Part shown: positions 24,051 through 33,638 of the stretch, piece by piece
Position numbering within the stretch: position 1 is the stretch's first letter
Layout: the number at the start of each line of letters is the position of its first letter
Source: Candidatus Aenigmatarchaeota archaeon
GTDB lineage: Archaea; Aenigmatarchaeota; Aenigmatarchaeia; Aenigmatarchaeales; JACQIB01
Direction of reading: 5' to 3'
Assembly: GCA_016198755.1 (NCBI GenBank)
Contig: JACQIB010000002.1
Coordinates: forward strand, 1 to 64,000
DNA length: 64,000 nucleotides
Made by a program: the position numbers and the translations under genes
Notes under the pieces: generated by a model
What the model was told of the DNA's origin: nothing
The model's input: the letters and a program-made list of their open reading frames with translations, nothing else
The model's database searches: none

Positions 24051-25724
24051 TTACTGTTTAACAGAAGTTTCCTGTGGTTTTTCTCCTTCTACTATATATT
24101 CCGCGATTTTACCAAATGCAGGCCTTGCTATTATGATTCCGATTAAAACTCCAAACATGGTTGTTATAGCAAATCCCCTTACGCCACCTATACCAACAAC
24201 CATAAGTGGTATCATGGCAGCCAGAACCGTGGATCCAGACCCCCAAATCATGAAAAACGCCTTTTTAATTTTCTGTTTAAACGTAAGCATTTCCTTATTT
24301 CCACGCTTAAGCTCATCAATAATCATTATCTGTGCATCTACTCCAGTTCCTATAGTAGCCATTATACCAGCCAATGCAGGAAGGTCTATTGTCCAGTTTA
24401 TCAAAATAGAAACTGCAAATATTATTACAACTTCAGCAAGGCTTGTAAACAATGCAGGCAAAACAACTTTAAAGTCTCTATACCTGATGAAAAGTATCAA
24501 ACCAACAGCAACAGCTCCAACTAACGCAGCAATAATAGCAGAACTTAAAAAACCTTCACCAAGCTTTGCTGAAACCTGATCTACTTTTACTATTTCAAGA
24601 GGAACAGGCAAAGCACCGGATTGTAGTATGGTTTGTAGAGACAGCTTTTCTGCATTTGCACTTTCAACATCAGGCCTCACACCAGTTATCTGAGGTTGTG
24701 TTAAAGCAACTCCAGCTAATCCAGAGTCTATATTCAAAATGCTAACTTCACCACCATCCAAAAACAACACAAGTCTGCTATCCAAACTTCCCCCAATTTT
24801 CTGAGCATCAGCTGTTGCTTTTGCAAATTTTTGTGCACCTTCATTTGTAACAAAAACCTGGAAAGTAAATTCAAACCCACCGGCAGGAAATGGCTGCACC
24901 CTGCTATAACACACTCCAGACTGTTCCTGTATACAAACATACTTTATGTCTGCACCAGTGTAAATGGATGCATAAAACAATGCTGATGAATTTGTAAAGT
25001 TTACAAGTTCAATACCAATATTATCCACAGTAATACTGTCATTAACTGCAAGAGCTTTTCCATCCACAAATACCGTGCCAGAAGAAAATGTTACATCCTT
25101 TCCAAGCAATTTCGCGGTTCCGTTTGAAAAACTCACGGGTTTTGTTACCTTGCCTTCAAACTTACCCTGCTTAGAAAGTATATCTTCTATATCTTTTCTT
25201 GACCCACCAGCCATTTCAACCTGTACATATTTATCTCCTGAAAATTCCTGTATTGGCTGGACTCGTGCTTCTTTCAGTCCATATGTGTTTATCCTTTTAT
25301 CCAATATACTAACCAGATTAGCAAGCGTTTCATCAGAAACCTTCTCCTTTGGTTTCAGCAATATCCTAGTCCCTCCTACAATATCCATACCCCAATGTAT
25401 TCTGCCCTGAGTTTTCTCCAAAACAGTTATATCAAGCCCAGGCTTTTCCACACCCAATATATCTATCTTTCCATTATGCAAAACTCTAAGCGCACCAGTA
25501 AAATTCTGGAATTTTGATACAGTATCCTGCCCTGTAACAGGCATATCATTCAGAGATTCAAGTTTTTCCCCAACACTTACCTTCCCATAGAAGGGAGAAG
25601 AAGTTTCGATGCTATTTACATATATACCATGACTGCCTCCTGAAAATCCTATTATCCCAACAGAGGCTACAATAATCAAAACAAAAAACAAAACCCTAAA
25701 ATCCTTCAAAATAGCAGGAATCAT
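24051..25724 (-). CDS. secD: Protein translocase subunit SecD
   Basis: A 557-residue SecD. It has an N-terminal membrane helix (VLFFVLIIVASVGIIGF) and a large exported P1 region including GMDIVGGTRILLKPKE. The C-terminal half has about five membrane helices with the RND-type GIMATIGTGVDAQIMI and the GSTVLAAMIPLM segment. SecDF uses the proton gradient to help release exported proteins. I start at ATG 25724, which overlaps the secF stop as ATGA and follows a GGAGG; a longer frame reaching 25778 lies inside secF. It is co-transcribed with secF, whose order (secF then secD) is common in archaea. Confidence 0.93.
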   Translation of the reverse strand: MIPAILKDFRVLFFVLIIVASVGIIGFSGGSHGIYVNSIETSSPFYGKVSVGEKLESLNDMPVTGQDTVSKFQNFTGALRVLHNGKIDILGVEKPGLDITVLEKTQGRIHWGMDIVGGTRILLKPKEKVSDETLANLVSILDKRINTYGLKEARVQPIQEFSGDKYVQVEMAGGSRKDIEDILSKQGKFEGKVTKPVSFSNGTAKLLGKDVTFSSGTVFVDGKALAVNDSITVDNIGIELVNFTNSSALFYASIYTGADIKYVCIQEQSGVCYSRVQPFPAGGFEFTFQVFVTNEGAQKFAKATADAQKIGGSLDSRLVLFLDGGEVSILNIDSGLAGVALTQPQITGVRPDVESANAEKLSLQTILQSGALPVPLEIVKVDQVSAKLGEGFLSSAIIAALVGAVAVGLILFIRYRDFKVVLPALFTSLAEVVIIFAVSILINWTIDLPALAGIMATIGTGVDAQIMIIDELKRGNKEMLTFKQKIKKAFFMIWGSGSTVLAAMIPLMVVGIGGVRGFAITTMFGVLIGIIIARPAFGKIAEYIVEGEKPQETSVKQ

Positions 25725-26548
25725 ACCCCATACCTCCTTTTTACATAAACCTCCAGCAATTCTGAGTTTGTTATCCACGTGTTTATGACATCAAATAACA
25801 ATCCTATTAACAAAACAGCAGCTATCTGTCCTAGTATAACAGAACCTGAAAGGAAGAACATTGCAACAAGCACAGCAAATGCTGTACCAGTCATTGTAAT
25901 TCCAGTGCGGAATGCACCTCTAATCTTTTCCTGCAGAACTCCCTCACCTTTCAATACTCTTGAAGTAAGAAGAATATCAGTGTCAACAGAATATCCAAGC
26001 AACAATAAAAGAGCTGCGAATGTAGCTAACGAAAGCTTTATGCCCAAAATCTGCGAAAATGCCAATGCTTCCACTATATCAGCAAAACCAGCCAGAACCA
26101 CATACAAGCTTGGCATAAATGCCCTGAACATTATGAAAACTACAAGTGACATTGCAATAAATGCTGCTATAAGTGCAAATTGTGCCTGTTTCAGGAAAGA
26201 GCTTCCAAGAGCAGGACCTATTGTTTGCATGTTTATTTCAGAAACTTCAATACCATTGCTTTTCATATATGCTACAACCTTCTCAGTTTCTGCCTCTGGC
26301 GGCAAGTCTATTATATAAGTCTTCCCTGTAGCAGAAGAAGTTTCCATGACTATTGCAGAAAATTGTGAAAGTTTAGCTTCCAGCTCAGTTACGCTTATGC
26401 TGCCAAACTTTCCTGTTATCTGTGAACCGCCTTTAAAGTCTATATCCAAGTTAAGCGGAACAACAATGACATATATTATAGAAAATACCAAAAGTGCAGC
26501 AGGTAGAATAATAAGGTATTTTTTATAGCTCTTTTCAGTTTCTGACAT
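25721..26548 (-). CDS. secF: Protein translocase subunit SecF
   Basis: A 275-residue SecF. Membrane helix 1 (about 12-30) is followed by LDIDFKGGSQITGKF, the conserved D-F-x-G-G motif. Five further helices run from about residue 120, with LLLLLGYSVDTDILLTSRVL being the family signature. It partners SecD. Its ATG lies about 25 bp from TATATA at 26571-26576, which may also serve the divergent flavoprotein gene. The message appears leaderless. The stop overlaps the secD start by 4 bp. Confidence 0.95.
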   Translation of the reverse strand: MSETEKSYKKYLIILPAALLVFSIIYVIVVPLNLDIDFKGGSQITGKFGSISVTELEAKLSQFSAIVMETSSATGKTYIIDLPPEAETEKVVAYMKSNGIEVSEINMQTIGPALGSSFLKQAQFALIAAFIAMSLVVFIMFRAFMPSLYVVLAGFADIVEALAFSQILGIKLSLATFAALLLLLGYSVDTDILLTSRVLKGEGVLQEKIRGAFRTGITMTGTAFAVLVAMFFLSGSVILGQIAAVLLIGLLFDVINTWITNSELLEVYVKRRYGV

Positions 26549-26570
26549 GGACTAAAGATTACTATAAACA

Positions 26571-26576
26571 TATATA
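26571..26576. promoter_or_regulatory. Possible shared TATA box for secF and flavoprotein gene
   Basis: TATATA, centre 26573.5, is 25.5 bp from the secF ATG (26548) and 27.5 bp from the plus-strand ATG (26601). The plus-strand gene also has an SD (AAGGAG). Other TATA-like runs lie nearby, so sharing is less certain here. Confidence 0.4.
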
Positions 26577-26600
26577 AACCTTTTATTATAAGGAGAAAAC

Positions 26601-27575
26601 ATGAAAATTGCGGTTGTAGGTTCAAACACTATAGGAGCGTATATAGCAAGAAAGCTCTCAGAATCAGGCAATTCTGTGGATTTGTTCGAAAGAAAACCAC
26701 ATATAGGCAAGGAAGCCTGTTCAGGATTGTTCTCAGAAAGGATATGGAAGTACTTTCCAGAGAAAGTTTCTATTGTTAAAAATACAATAACCTCAGCAAC
26801 AGTCCACTTCCCAAAGAAAACAATGAAACTTGATCTAAGCCCTAAAATGCTGGTTTTTCACCGCGGTGATTTTGATTCTTATGCTACAGATTTAGCTGTG
26901 AAAGCAGGAGCAAAACTCCATTTAGGAGCATTTGCAAAGCTAAAATCACATGATAAAAATTTAGTTACTCTTGAAACAGATAAAAAAGAAATGGAATTTG
27001 ATTACCTCATAGCATGTGATGGCTCAGTTTCCACCATAAGACGCGAACTGAAACTTCCGGATCCGCATTTCAGGCTCGGAATATTTTTTTATAAGCCGGA
27101 AGAAAGCAACTCAAGCTTTTTTGATGTTTGGCCCACAAAAAAAGGTTTTATATGGAAACTGCCACGCGGTAAAACAACAGAATATGGCATAATAGAGGAG
27201 CCTGACACTGCCAGAAAGCTGTTTGATGTGTTTTGCGATAAAAATAGTATAAAACAGGAGAAATTGATATCAGCTATAATTCCAATGGGTCTTGTGAAGC
27301 CATTTTATGGCAGAATAGCTCTATGCGGAGATTCTATTGGACTGACAAAACCATGGTCCGGCGGAGGTGTTTTGTGGGGTCTAATAGCAGCAGATATACT
27401 AGTCAAAACCTTCCCAGACTTTAACATGTATCAAAAACAGCTAAAAAGCCTATTTTCCATGCGTATAGCCCGTTCAAACCTTTTACTAAAAGCCTTCCCT
27501 CTTGTACCTTACTTACAATATTTTGCACCAGCTCAAATACATTTCGATGCAGACTGGGGACCAAAACCATTTTAG
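26601..27575 (+). CDS. Geranylgeranyl-reductase-family FAD-dependent oxidoreductase
   Basis: A 324-residue flavoprotein. The N-terminal Rossmann motif (VVGSNTIGAYIARKL), the glutamate after strand 2 (LFERK) and CSGLFSERI match the geranylgeranyl reductase family. A late CGDSIGLTKPWSGGGVLWGL is the second FAD-contacting motif. In archaea such enzymes saturate the isoprenoid chains of membrane lipids. The second glycine of the Rossmann motif is replaced (GSNTIG), and the chain is slightly shorter than typical digeranylgeranylglycerophospholipid reductases. The substrate could be another polyprenol, such as dolichyl phosphate, given the glycosylation locus that follows. Confidence 0.8.
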   Translation: MKIAVVGSNTIGAYIARKLSESGNSVDLFERKPHIGKEACSGLFSERIWKYFPEKVSIVKNTITSATVHFPKKTMKLDLSPKMLVFHRGDFDSYATDLAVKAGAKLHLGAFAKLKSHDKNLVTLETDKKEMEFDYLIACDGSVSTIRRELKLPDPHFRLGIFFYKPEESNSSFFDVWPTKKGFIWKLPRGKTTEYGIIEEPDTARKLFDVFCDKNSIKQEKLISAIIPMGLVKPFYGRIALCGDSIGLTKPWSGGGVLWGLIAADILVKTFPDFNMYQKQLKSLFSMRIARSNLLLKAFPLVPYLQYFAPAQIHFDADWGPKPF

Positions 27576-27629
27576 ACCCCATACCCGAAGTACAGAGCAT
27601 TTAAATACCTTATTATGCTCACTAAACAC

Positions 27630-28523
27630 ATGCCCGAAATAAAAACTGCTGTTATACCGGCTGCAGGTTTTGGAGTCAGATTTTTACCTGCTACAATGGA
27701 AGTTCCAAAGGAGATGCTATGTGTCGTAGACAGACCTATAATACATCATGTAGTAGATGAAGCAATGAAATCCGGAATAGAAAACTTCATTGTCATAGGC
27801 GGCAGGGGAAAAGAAAGCCTAACTAGATACTTTAATATTCATCCAGAACTTGAGCAGCATTTAGAAAGGAAAAATAATACAGAAGAACTAAAAAATGTAA
27901 AGGCAATAGGCGATCTTTCAGACAGATTCACTTTCGTAACTCAAAAGGAGCCAAAAGGCCTTGGGCATGCTATAAGCTGTGCAAAAAAGGCAGTCCAAAA
28001 TGAGAGCGCATTTACAGTTTTACTCGGCGATACTATATACAGCTCAGACAATATACCGGTAACAAAGCAATGTATAGAAGCTTTCAAAAAATACGGAAAA
28101 CCCATAATAGCAGTTGAAAAGGTAAAGAAAGATGACGTTAATAGATATGGTATAGTTGGAATGGAGCCAATAACAGGCAGTATTGGGAAAGTAACAAAGT
28201 TTGTCGAAAAACCTTCCCCAGAAACTGCTCCCACATTTAACGGTGAATTTTATGGAATAACAGGAACCTACATACTAACACCATCCATATTTGAACATCT
28301 GGAAAAAGTGCAGCCAGGAACAGGGGGCGAAATACAGCTTACTGATGCTTTAGCTGAGTTATCAAAACAAACTGACATATATTATCTTATAATAGACGGT
28401 GAGAGGTTTGATGTTTCAAATCCAACAGAACTTGTTAAAGTTTCATTGAGGTTGGCAATGAAAGATAAAAAAATGCGCAGCGAAATTTTAAACCTATTAT
28501 CAGATCTTAAGCTAACTTCTTAA
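27630..28523 (+). CDS. galU: UTP-glucose-1-phosphate uridylyltransferase (GalU-type)
   Basis: A 297-residue nucleotidyltransferase. It begins MPEIKTAVIPAAGFGVRFLPAT, the sugar-nucleotide binding signature of GalU (G-x-G-x-R-x-L-P), with VPKEML carrying the catalytic Lys. VLLGDTIY is the metal-binding strand, and KFVEKPSPE and EFYGITGTYIL contact the sugar. It would make UDP-glucose. ATG 27630 is preferred to ATG 27615 because it lies 27 bp from the TATA box TTAAATAC (27600-27608), giving a leaderless message. It opens the glycan locus. Confidence 0.92.
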   Translation: MPEIKTAVIPAAGFGVRFLPATMEVPKEMLCVVDRPIIHHVVDEAMKSGIENFIVIGGRGKESLTRYFNIHPELEQHLERKNNTEELKNVKAIGDLSDRFTFVTQKEPKGLGHAISCAKKAVQNESAFTVLLGDTIYSSDNIPVTKQCIEAFKKYGKPIIAVEKVKKDDVNRYGIVGMEPITGSIGKVTKFVEKPSPETAPTFNGEFYGITGTYILTPSIFEHLEKVQPGTGGEIQLTDALAELSKQTDIYYLIIDGERFDVSNPTELVKVSLRLAMKDKKMRSEILNLLSDLKLTS

Positions 28524-28546
28524 ATCTATAATTGTATTGATTTACC

Positions 28547-29671
28547 ATGAACATACTATTCGTACTTGAATATTTCCCCCCGCACATAGGCGGAGTCGAA
28601 AAGTTTTTTGACAACCTTTCAAAAGAGCTTGCAAAGCGCGGCCACTCAGTAAGTATTTACACAACACTTGTCCCAAATTCAGAAAGATACGAAGAATCCG
28701 AAGGAAGAAAGATATACAGGCAGCCTACACTCTCCCGCCATACATTCCCGCTCCGCGGCTTTGTTCCTATAGCCAAACTTGCAAAGCATGCAGACATAAT
28801 ACACACAACAACATACTCTGCCGCAGGTTCAACAGCATTATCAAGGATTTTCACATCAAAACCAACAGTTATTACAGTACATGAGATATGGGACAGACTA
28901 TGGTTTGAGTTTGAAAACCCAATATCTGCTGCAGTAAATTGGTTTTTAGAAACAATGATATGCATGGTTTTCAAAAAATCTTTTATAACATGTCCAAGCG
29001 AATATACAAAAATTGCTCTGATAAAGAAAAATGTACCTGAGAAAAATATAACTGTTATACCGCATGGTGTAGAGCACCAATTCTACCATTCCGGAGTAAA
29101 ACCATCTTATAACTGGGGGTTTCCAACATACTTCTATATGGGCAGGCCAGGAATATCAAAGGGAATTGAGTATCTGCTTAAAGCAGTACCGCTTATAACC
29201 AAGGAGATACCAGAAGCAAAACTTGTTATGAGGATGGGAAAAAGCCCCAAATCTATGTACACAAAATATATACAAATGATAAAGGATCTTGGAATAGAAA
29301 AAAACGTGGTTTTATTGGAGCCCATATACGACCAGAAAACAAATGCAGAAACATTCCGTTCAGTGGATTGTGTCTGCGTTCCTAGCCTTTCAGAAGGATT
29401 TTGTTTTTCTGCAGTAGAAGCACAGGCATGCGGAATACCCGTTATAGCCAGCCTCGCAGGAAGCTTACCAGAAGTTGTTGGTGGCGGAAGATTCGTTCCA
29501 CCAAGAAGTTCTGAAGCAATAGCAAAGGAAGTAGTAAGTTTATTGAAAGATGATCCTGAGAGAAAGGTTCTTGGAAAGGCAGGAGCGGATTTTGTTAAAA
29601 GGTTTACATGGGAATATTCAATTAAACAGTATATAACACTTTATGAAAAGATGATGGGTGAGAAAATATGA
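28547..29671 (+). CDS. Glycosyltransferase family 4
   Basis: A 374-residue GT4 (GT-B fold). The N-terminal ...FPPHIGGVEKFFDNLSKEL is the usual acceptor-side start. The C-terminal donor domain has FRSVDCVCVPSLSEGFCFSAVEAQACGIPVIAS, with the E-x7-E catalytic pattern. No membrane helices are seen, so it likely works at the inner face of the membrane on nucleotide-sugar donors. It lies 24 bp after galU and overlaps the next gene by 4 bp (ATGA), so an operon is clear. Donor and acceptor are not predictable. Confidence 0.9.
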   Translation: MNILFVLEYFPPHIGGVEKFFDNLSKELAKRGHSVSIYTTLVPNSERYEESEGRKIYRQPTLSRHTFPLRGFVPIAKLAKHADIIHTTTYSAAGSTALSRIFTSKPTVITVHEIWDRLWFEFENPISAAVNWFLETMICMVFKKSFITCPSEYTKIALIKKNVPEKNITVIPHGVEHQFYHSGVKPSYNWGFPTYFYMGRPGISKGIEYLLKAVPLITKEIPEAKLVMRMGKSPKSMYTKYIQMIKDLGIEKNVVLLEPIYDQKTNAETFRSVDCVCVPSLSEGFCFSAVEAQACGIPVIASLAGSLPEVVGGGRFVPPRSSEAIAKEVVSLLKDDPERKVLGKAGADFVKRFTWEYSIKQYITLYEKMMGEKI

Positions 29672-30603
29672 AATATAAAATAATTTCAATGGTTGTTGCT
29701 ATTGCAATATTGGCAGGATGGATATACTTTTCAGGTCCTGAAAAAATACTGGAAAACATATTGCGCGCAGATTACAGATTCCTTTTGCTCGGGATAGTAA
29801 TAAGCACAGGGCTTGTAGCACTAAGAGTTTACAGGTGGCAGTTTCTGCTTAAACGCAGCGGAATAAAACTTGGATTTTTTGATGTTGCCCCATCTTTCAT
29901 GGCTGGTTTGCTGATAAGCAACCTTACACCAGGAAAGATTGGAGAACCTGCAAGGAACCTCTTTCTTAGCAGATCAAAATCCGTTCCAATAACAGAAAGC
30001 ATATCCACAGTAATATTGGAAAGGGCAGTTGACATAATTTCTATAATGATATTCTCAGTGCTGGGTATACTTACCTATGGAATATTCATAGCCAAAAGCG
30101 GCACAACAATAGCAGCTGTGGTTTCAATATACATCGCAGGTATAGCAGCCGTATTTTTTCTTGCGTCTTCCAAAAACAGAATGAACAAAATATTTTCAAT
30201 ATTCCCATTCAACAGGGTAATAAAAGATCCTCAAAAAGCATCGGAAGCAATATCAAAAAGCTTCAATTCCCTAAAAGACTGGAATCTGGTTCTTCCGTTA
30301 TTGGGTATGTCACTGTTAGTATGGTTTATAGAAGCAATAATACTCTATCTCGCATTTTCTTCGTTGGGTGCTGATGTTCCATTTATGTTTTTGCTTTCTG
30401 CATTTTGCATAGCAATCTTAGCCAGTATATTGAGTTCCCTTCCAGGAGGCATAGGTTCCATGGAAGTTATACTAACATTCTTTATAACGGCTGTAGTTTC
30501 TATACCAGTTTCAACTATATCTTCTGCAATACTCCTAGAGAGATTAATTGCACTCTGGTACAACCTTTTACTGGGTGCAATTTCCTTCAAGTTTTTGAAG
30601 TGA
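29668..30603 (+). CDS. Flippase-like (AglD/UPF0104, lysylphosphatidylglycerol synthase TM region) membrane protein
   Basis: A 311-residue protein with about eight membrane helices. GLLISNLTPGKIGEPARNLFL (about 70-90) is the characteristic segment of the UPF0104/LPG-synthase membrane family, and SLPGGIGSMEVIL near residue 265 is its second conserved part. In Haloferax the related C-terminal part of AglD is joined to a glycosyltransferase; here the membrane part is separate but directly follows a GT4 gene with a 4-bp overlap. A role in lipid-linked sugar handling is likely, but not certain. Confidence 0.85.
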   Translation: MKYKIISMVVAIAILAGWIYFSGPEKILENILRADYRFLLLGIVISTGLVALRVYRWQFLLKRSGIKLGFFDVAPSFMAGLLISNLTPGKIGEPARNLFLSRSKSVPITESISTVILERAVDIISIMIFSVLGILTYGIFIAKSGTTIAAVVSIYIAGIAAVFFLASSKNRMNKIFSIFPFNRVIKDPQKASEAISKSFNSLKDWNLVLPLLGMSLLVWFIEAIILYLAFSSLGADVPFMFLLSAFCIAILASILSSLPGGIGSMEVILTFFITAVVSIPVSTISSAILLERLIALWYNLLLGAISFKFLK

Positions 30604-30604
30604 T

Positions 30605-31927
30605 ATGATGGACAAACATTTAATAATAGTTATTCTTCTGAATCTGTTAATTATAGTTTCTGTATTTTCTTCATTCTATCCTGTTGGTTCGGATGAAGCT
30701 TTTTATGCAAACACAGCGCGCGATCTTTTGGCAGGAAAAGGCTATACAGGCAACATAATTGCCCCAGGGTTTTCCTATATACTATCTGTATTTTATGTTT
30801 TATTTGGCCAGAATGGTGTTGCAGAACGATTAATTGCTCCAATATTCACGATGCTATCTTCCATAGTTCTATATTTTCTTTCAAGGCGTCATTTAGAAGG
30901 CAAATGGTCTCTGTTATCTGTTATATTGTTTTTCACACTTCCACTAACAATACTTTTAAGCAGCAGGATGCTCACAGAGCCTGTTGCAATGTTTTTCTTT
31001 TTATTATCTCTTTACTTCTTTTCAAAATATACAGAAGGAAAAAACATAAACCTTATACCAGCAGCCATTTTCGCAGCAATAGCAGTCCTAATACGATATC
31101 CATCCGTACTTTTAATTGGAATATTTGCAATATATTTTGTTATTAACAGAAACAAAATCATACCTCTGCTAAAAGACAAGATATTTTATTTAGCAATTTT
31201 AGCCGGAATATTGGTTATTTCTCCCCTCCTTTTCCTCAGCCAAATAAATTATGCTTCACCATTACATATGATTTCAGCAGCTTTCACATCTTACTATACA
31301 AGCACAGGATTTAACCCCTTATTTTATTTACTCACTTTTCCATTGGTTTCCGCAGGATTATTTCCACTATTTATTTTGTCCATATATTCAGTTTACAGAA
31401 CAAGAGACAGGCGATATTTGTGGCTTATATTATCCGTTGCTTTTCTTGTTCTATATAGATCACTATTCCTTCCTATCCATGAAGAGCGATATTTGGTAGA
31501 CATTTTACCTTTTATATCCATACTTTCTGTTCTACCACTTATTCACCTTCAAAAATATATTAAAAAGTCATTTATGTTGCCAATTTTGTTAAGTATTATA
31601 ATCTTATTTAACACAATTTTCGGCATATTCATTTCAGATTATTATCATTCACTTCCGAGATATACAGAAGTGAAGTCTGGAATAGAATGGACAGAAAAAA
31701 ACTGTTCTGGACAGGATATTTTCACAAATGCTGCGCGTCATTACAAGTACTATACAGGCAAGGATGTGGAGGTTTTGAATTTAGATAAAATAAAGGTTTC
31801 TAAAAGCTATTGTTTGCTGTATACTTCATATGAGGGTAGCATAGGTTATATTGAAGAGTTTCTTAAAGGCAAAACACCATCAGTCAAGTTTGGTCAGGTA
31901 GAGATTTTCAGGGAGATAAACCAGTAG
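30605..31927 (+). CDS. GT39/ArnT-like membrane glycosyltransferase
   Basis: A 440-residue protein with 10-12 membrane helices. The first loop holds GSDEAFYANTARDLLAGKGY, the acidic motif of the PMT/ArnT group that uses polyprenyl-phosphate sugars. LPIHEERYLVDILPF appears in a later loop, as in other GT39 proteins. It would transfer a sugar from a lipid carrier on the outer face of the membrane. It lies one base after the flippase-like gene. ATG 30605 or 30608 are both possible starts. Confidence 0.85.
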   Translation: MMDKHLIIVILLNLLIIVSVFSSFYPVGSDEAFYANTARDLLAGKGYTGNIIAPGFSYILSVFYVLFGQNGVAERLIAPIFTMLSSIVLYFLSRRHLEGKWSLLSVILFFTLPLTILLSSRMLTEPVAMFFFLLSLYFFSKYTEGKNINLIPAAIFAAIAVLIRYPSVLLIGIFAIYFVINRNKIIPLLKDKIFYLAILAGILVISPLLFLSQINYASPLHMISAAFTSYYTSTGFNPLFYLLTFPLVSAGLFPLFILSIYSVYRTRDRRYLWLILSVAFLVLYRSLFLPIHEERYLVDILPFISILSVLPLIHLQKYIKKSFMLPILLSIIILFNTIFGIFISDYYHSLPRYTEVKSGIEWTEKNCSGQDIFTNAARHYKYYTGKDVEVLNLDKIKVSKSYCLLYTSYEGSIGYIEEFLKGKTPSVKFGQVEIFREINQ

Positions 31928-31975
31928 TACATTAAAGCTTTTAAAGCTTGTGAATTTCTATTTAAGAAGAGACAT

Positions 31976-32530
31976 ATGGAAAGTTCAAAGTTATCAAAAA
32001 CAGCCATAATAGGTGCAGATGTAAAGCTTGGAGACAGTGTTATTGTGAGTGATTTTGCAGTTTTAGCAGGAGCTGCAAAAATAGGCAATGGCGCAAATAT
32101 ATGGAGATATGCAAATCTATATGGATGTGAGATAGGTGACGGGACAAAAATAGGCACCTATGTTGAGGTACAGAAGGGTGCAATAATAGGAAAGAACTGC
32201 AAAATATCTACCCATTCATTTGTGTGTGAAGGCGTAAAAATTGAAGACGATGTATTTATTGGACATGGAGTAATGTTCATAAACGACAACTATCCGCGTG
32301 CTGTTAACAAGGACGGAAAAATGGAAACGGATTCTGATTGGATGGGAGAGCGGCTGTTATGTACTACAGTAAAGAAAAGCGCATCTATAGGTTCAAATGC
32401 AACAATTCTCGGCGGGGTTACAATAGGCGAAGGAGCTATTGTGGGTGCTGGTGCTGTTGTAACTGAAGATGTTCCGGATTTTACAGTTGTGGCTGGTGTG
32501 CCAGCAAAAATTTTAAGGAAGATAAAGTGA
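31976..32530 (+). CDS. Hexapeptide-repeat N-acetyltransferase (WbpD-like)
   Basis: A 184-residue left-handed beta-helix acyltransferase. Repeated hexapeptides fill residues about 8-125 ([54 protein letters not shown]). The catalytic His is likely in [12 protein letters not shown]. This family includes WbpD, which acetylates the 3-amino group of UDP-GlcNAc(3NH2)A. The next two genes encode a WbpE-like aminotransferase and a WbpB-like dehydrogenase. The trio supports a UDP-2,3-diacetamido-2,3-dideoxy-glucuronate pathway, as known for some archaeal N-glycans. The sugar assignment is inferred from context. Confidence 0.85.
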   Translation: MESSKLSKTAIIGADVKLGDSVIVSDFAVLAGAAKIGNGANIWRYANLYGCEIGDGTKIGTYVEVQKGAIIGKNCKISTHSFVCEGVKIEDDVFIGHGVMFINDNYPRAVNKDGKMETDSDWMGERLLCTTVKKSASIGSNATILGGVTIGEGAIVGAGAVVTEDVPDFTVVAGVPAKILRKIK

Positions 32531-32534
32531 TATT

Positions 32535-33638
32535 ATGGACTATAAAATACCCCTAATGAAGCACGTTGTAAATGACGAAATGAAAGAAGCCGTTTTGCAG
32601 ATTTTGGAAGAACAAAAACCATTGGTTTTCGGTGATGAAGTATTCAAATTTGAAGAAGAGTTTGCAAGGTACATAGGCACAAAATACGCTGTTTCATTAA
32701 GTTCGGGAACAGATGCACTTAATCTTTCTGTAATAGCCTTAGGAGTTAAACAAAAAGATAAAGTTATAACAACTACAAATTCTTTCATAGCTTCTGCAAA
32801 TTGCATACAGCTTGCCGGTGCTGTACCAGTCCTTACAGACATAGAACCTAACACAGGTAATATAGACATTAAAAAAATGAAAACCAATGGAGCTAAAGGT
32901 ATAATACCTGTGCATTTGTATGGAAACCCCTGTAAGATTGAAGACATAATCAATATTGCGAAAGAAGAGGGAATGTTTGTAATAGAGGATGCATGTCAGT
33001 CCCATGGGTCTGCTATAAATGGAAAAAAACTTGGTTCTTTTGGTGACATAGCCTGTTTTTCTTTCTACCCCTCCAAAAACATAACTGTTGGAGGCGATGG
33101 TGGTATTGTTACTACAAATAATGATGATTTAGCAAATAAAATAGCTTCCCTTAGGGACGGCGGAAGAGAAACCAAAGGAACAAAGCGATCATCCCACTAC
33201 ATCCATACTGAAATAGGCATAAATGCAAGGCTCAACACAATAAACGCTGCAATAGGCAGGATACAGCTAAAGCATTTGGATGAATGGAATAATGAGAGGA
33301 GAAAGATTGCAGGACTTTACTCAAAATTTCTTCCGAAAGAAGTGCTTCTAAACACAGCTTCAGGTTCCTGTTTTTATATGTTTGCAATTAAAACTCCACT
33401 TAGGGACAAAGTAATGGCTCATTTAGCAGAAAATGGAATAAAGAGCGGTATACACTATCCAATACCAATCCATCTCCAGCCAATATATATGCGTTTATAC
33501 GGCTACAAAAAAGGTGATTTTCCAATTGCTGAACAATTCTGCAGCCAGATACTATCTATTCCACTCTTCCATGGTATAACTGAAGAACAAATAAAAATTG
33601 TTGCAGAAAAAATAAATGAGGTACTTGAAAATGCTTGA
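32535..33638 (+). CDS. DegT/DnrJ/EryC1 aminotransferase (WbpE-like)
   Basis: A 367-residue PLP-dependent sugar aminotransferase. SLSSGTDALNLSVIALG (about 55-71) binds PLP phosphate. VIEDACQSHGS has the conserved Asp. SFYPSKNITVGGDGGIV carries the PLP lysine (about residue 184). It would aminate a 3-keto sugar nucleotide made by the following WbpB-like enzyme. It starts 4 bp after the acetyltransferase stop. The next gene begins within its last codons. Confidence 0.93.
   Translation: MDYKIPLMKHVVNDEMKEAVLQILEEQKPLVFGDEVFKFEEEFARYIGTKYAVSLSSGTDALNLSVIALGVKQKDKVITTTNSFIASANCIQLAGAVPVLTDIEPNTGNIDIKKMKTNGAKGIIPVHLYGNPCKIEDIINIAKEEGMFVIEDACQSHGSAINGKKLGSFGDIACFSFYPSKNITVGGDGGIVTTNNDDLANKIASLRDGGRETKGTKRSSHYIHTEIGINARLNTINAAIGRIQLKHLDEWNNERRKIAGLYSKFLPKEVLLNTASGSCFYMFAIKTPLRDKVMAHLAENGIKSGIHYPIPIHLQPIYMRLYGYKKGDFPIAEQFCSQILSIPLFHGITEEQIKIVAEKINEVLENA

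Noticed and set aside
24133-24579. Plus-strand 148-residue ORF within secD
   Set aside because: Shadow of the secD membrane helices; composition (Ile/Thr/Pro-rich) is that of antisense DNA.
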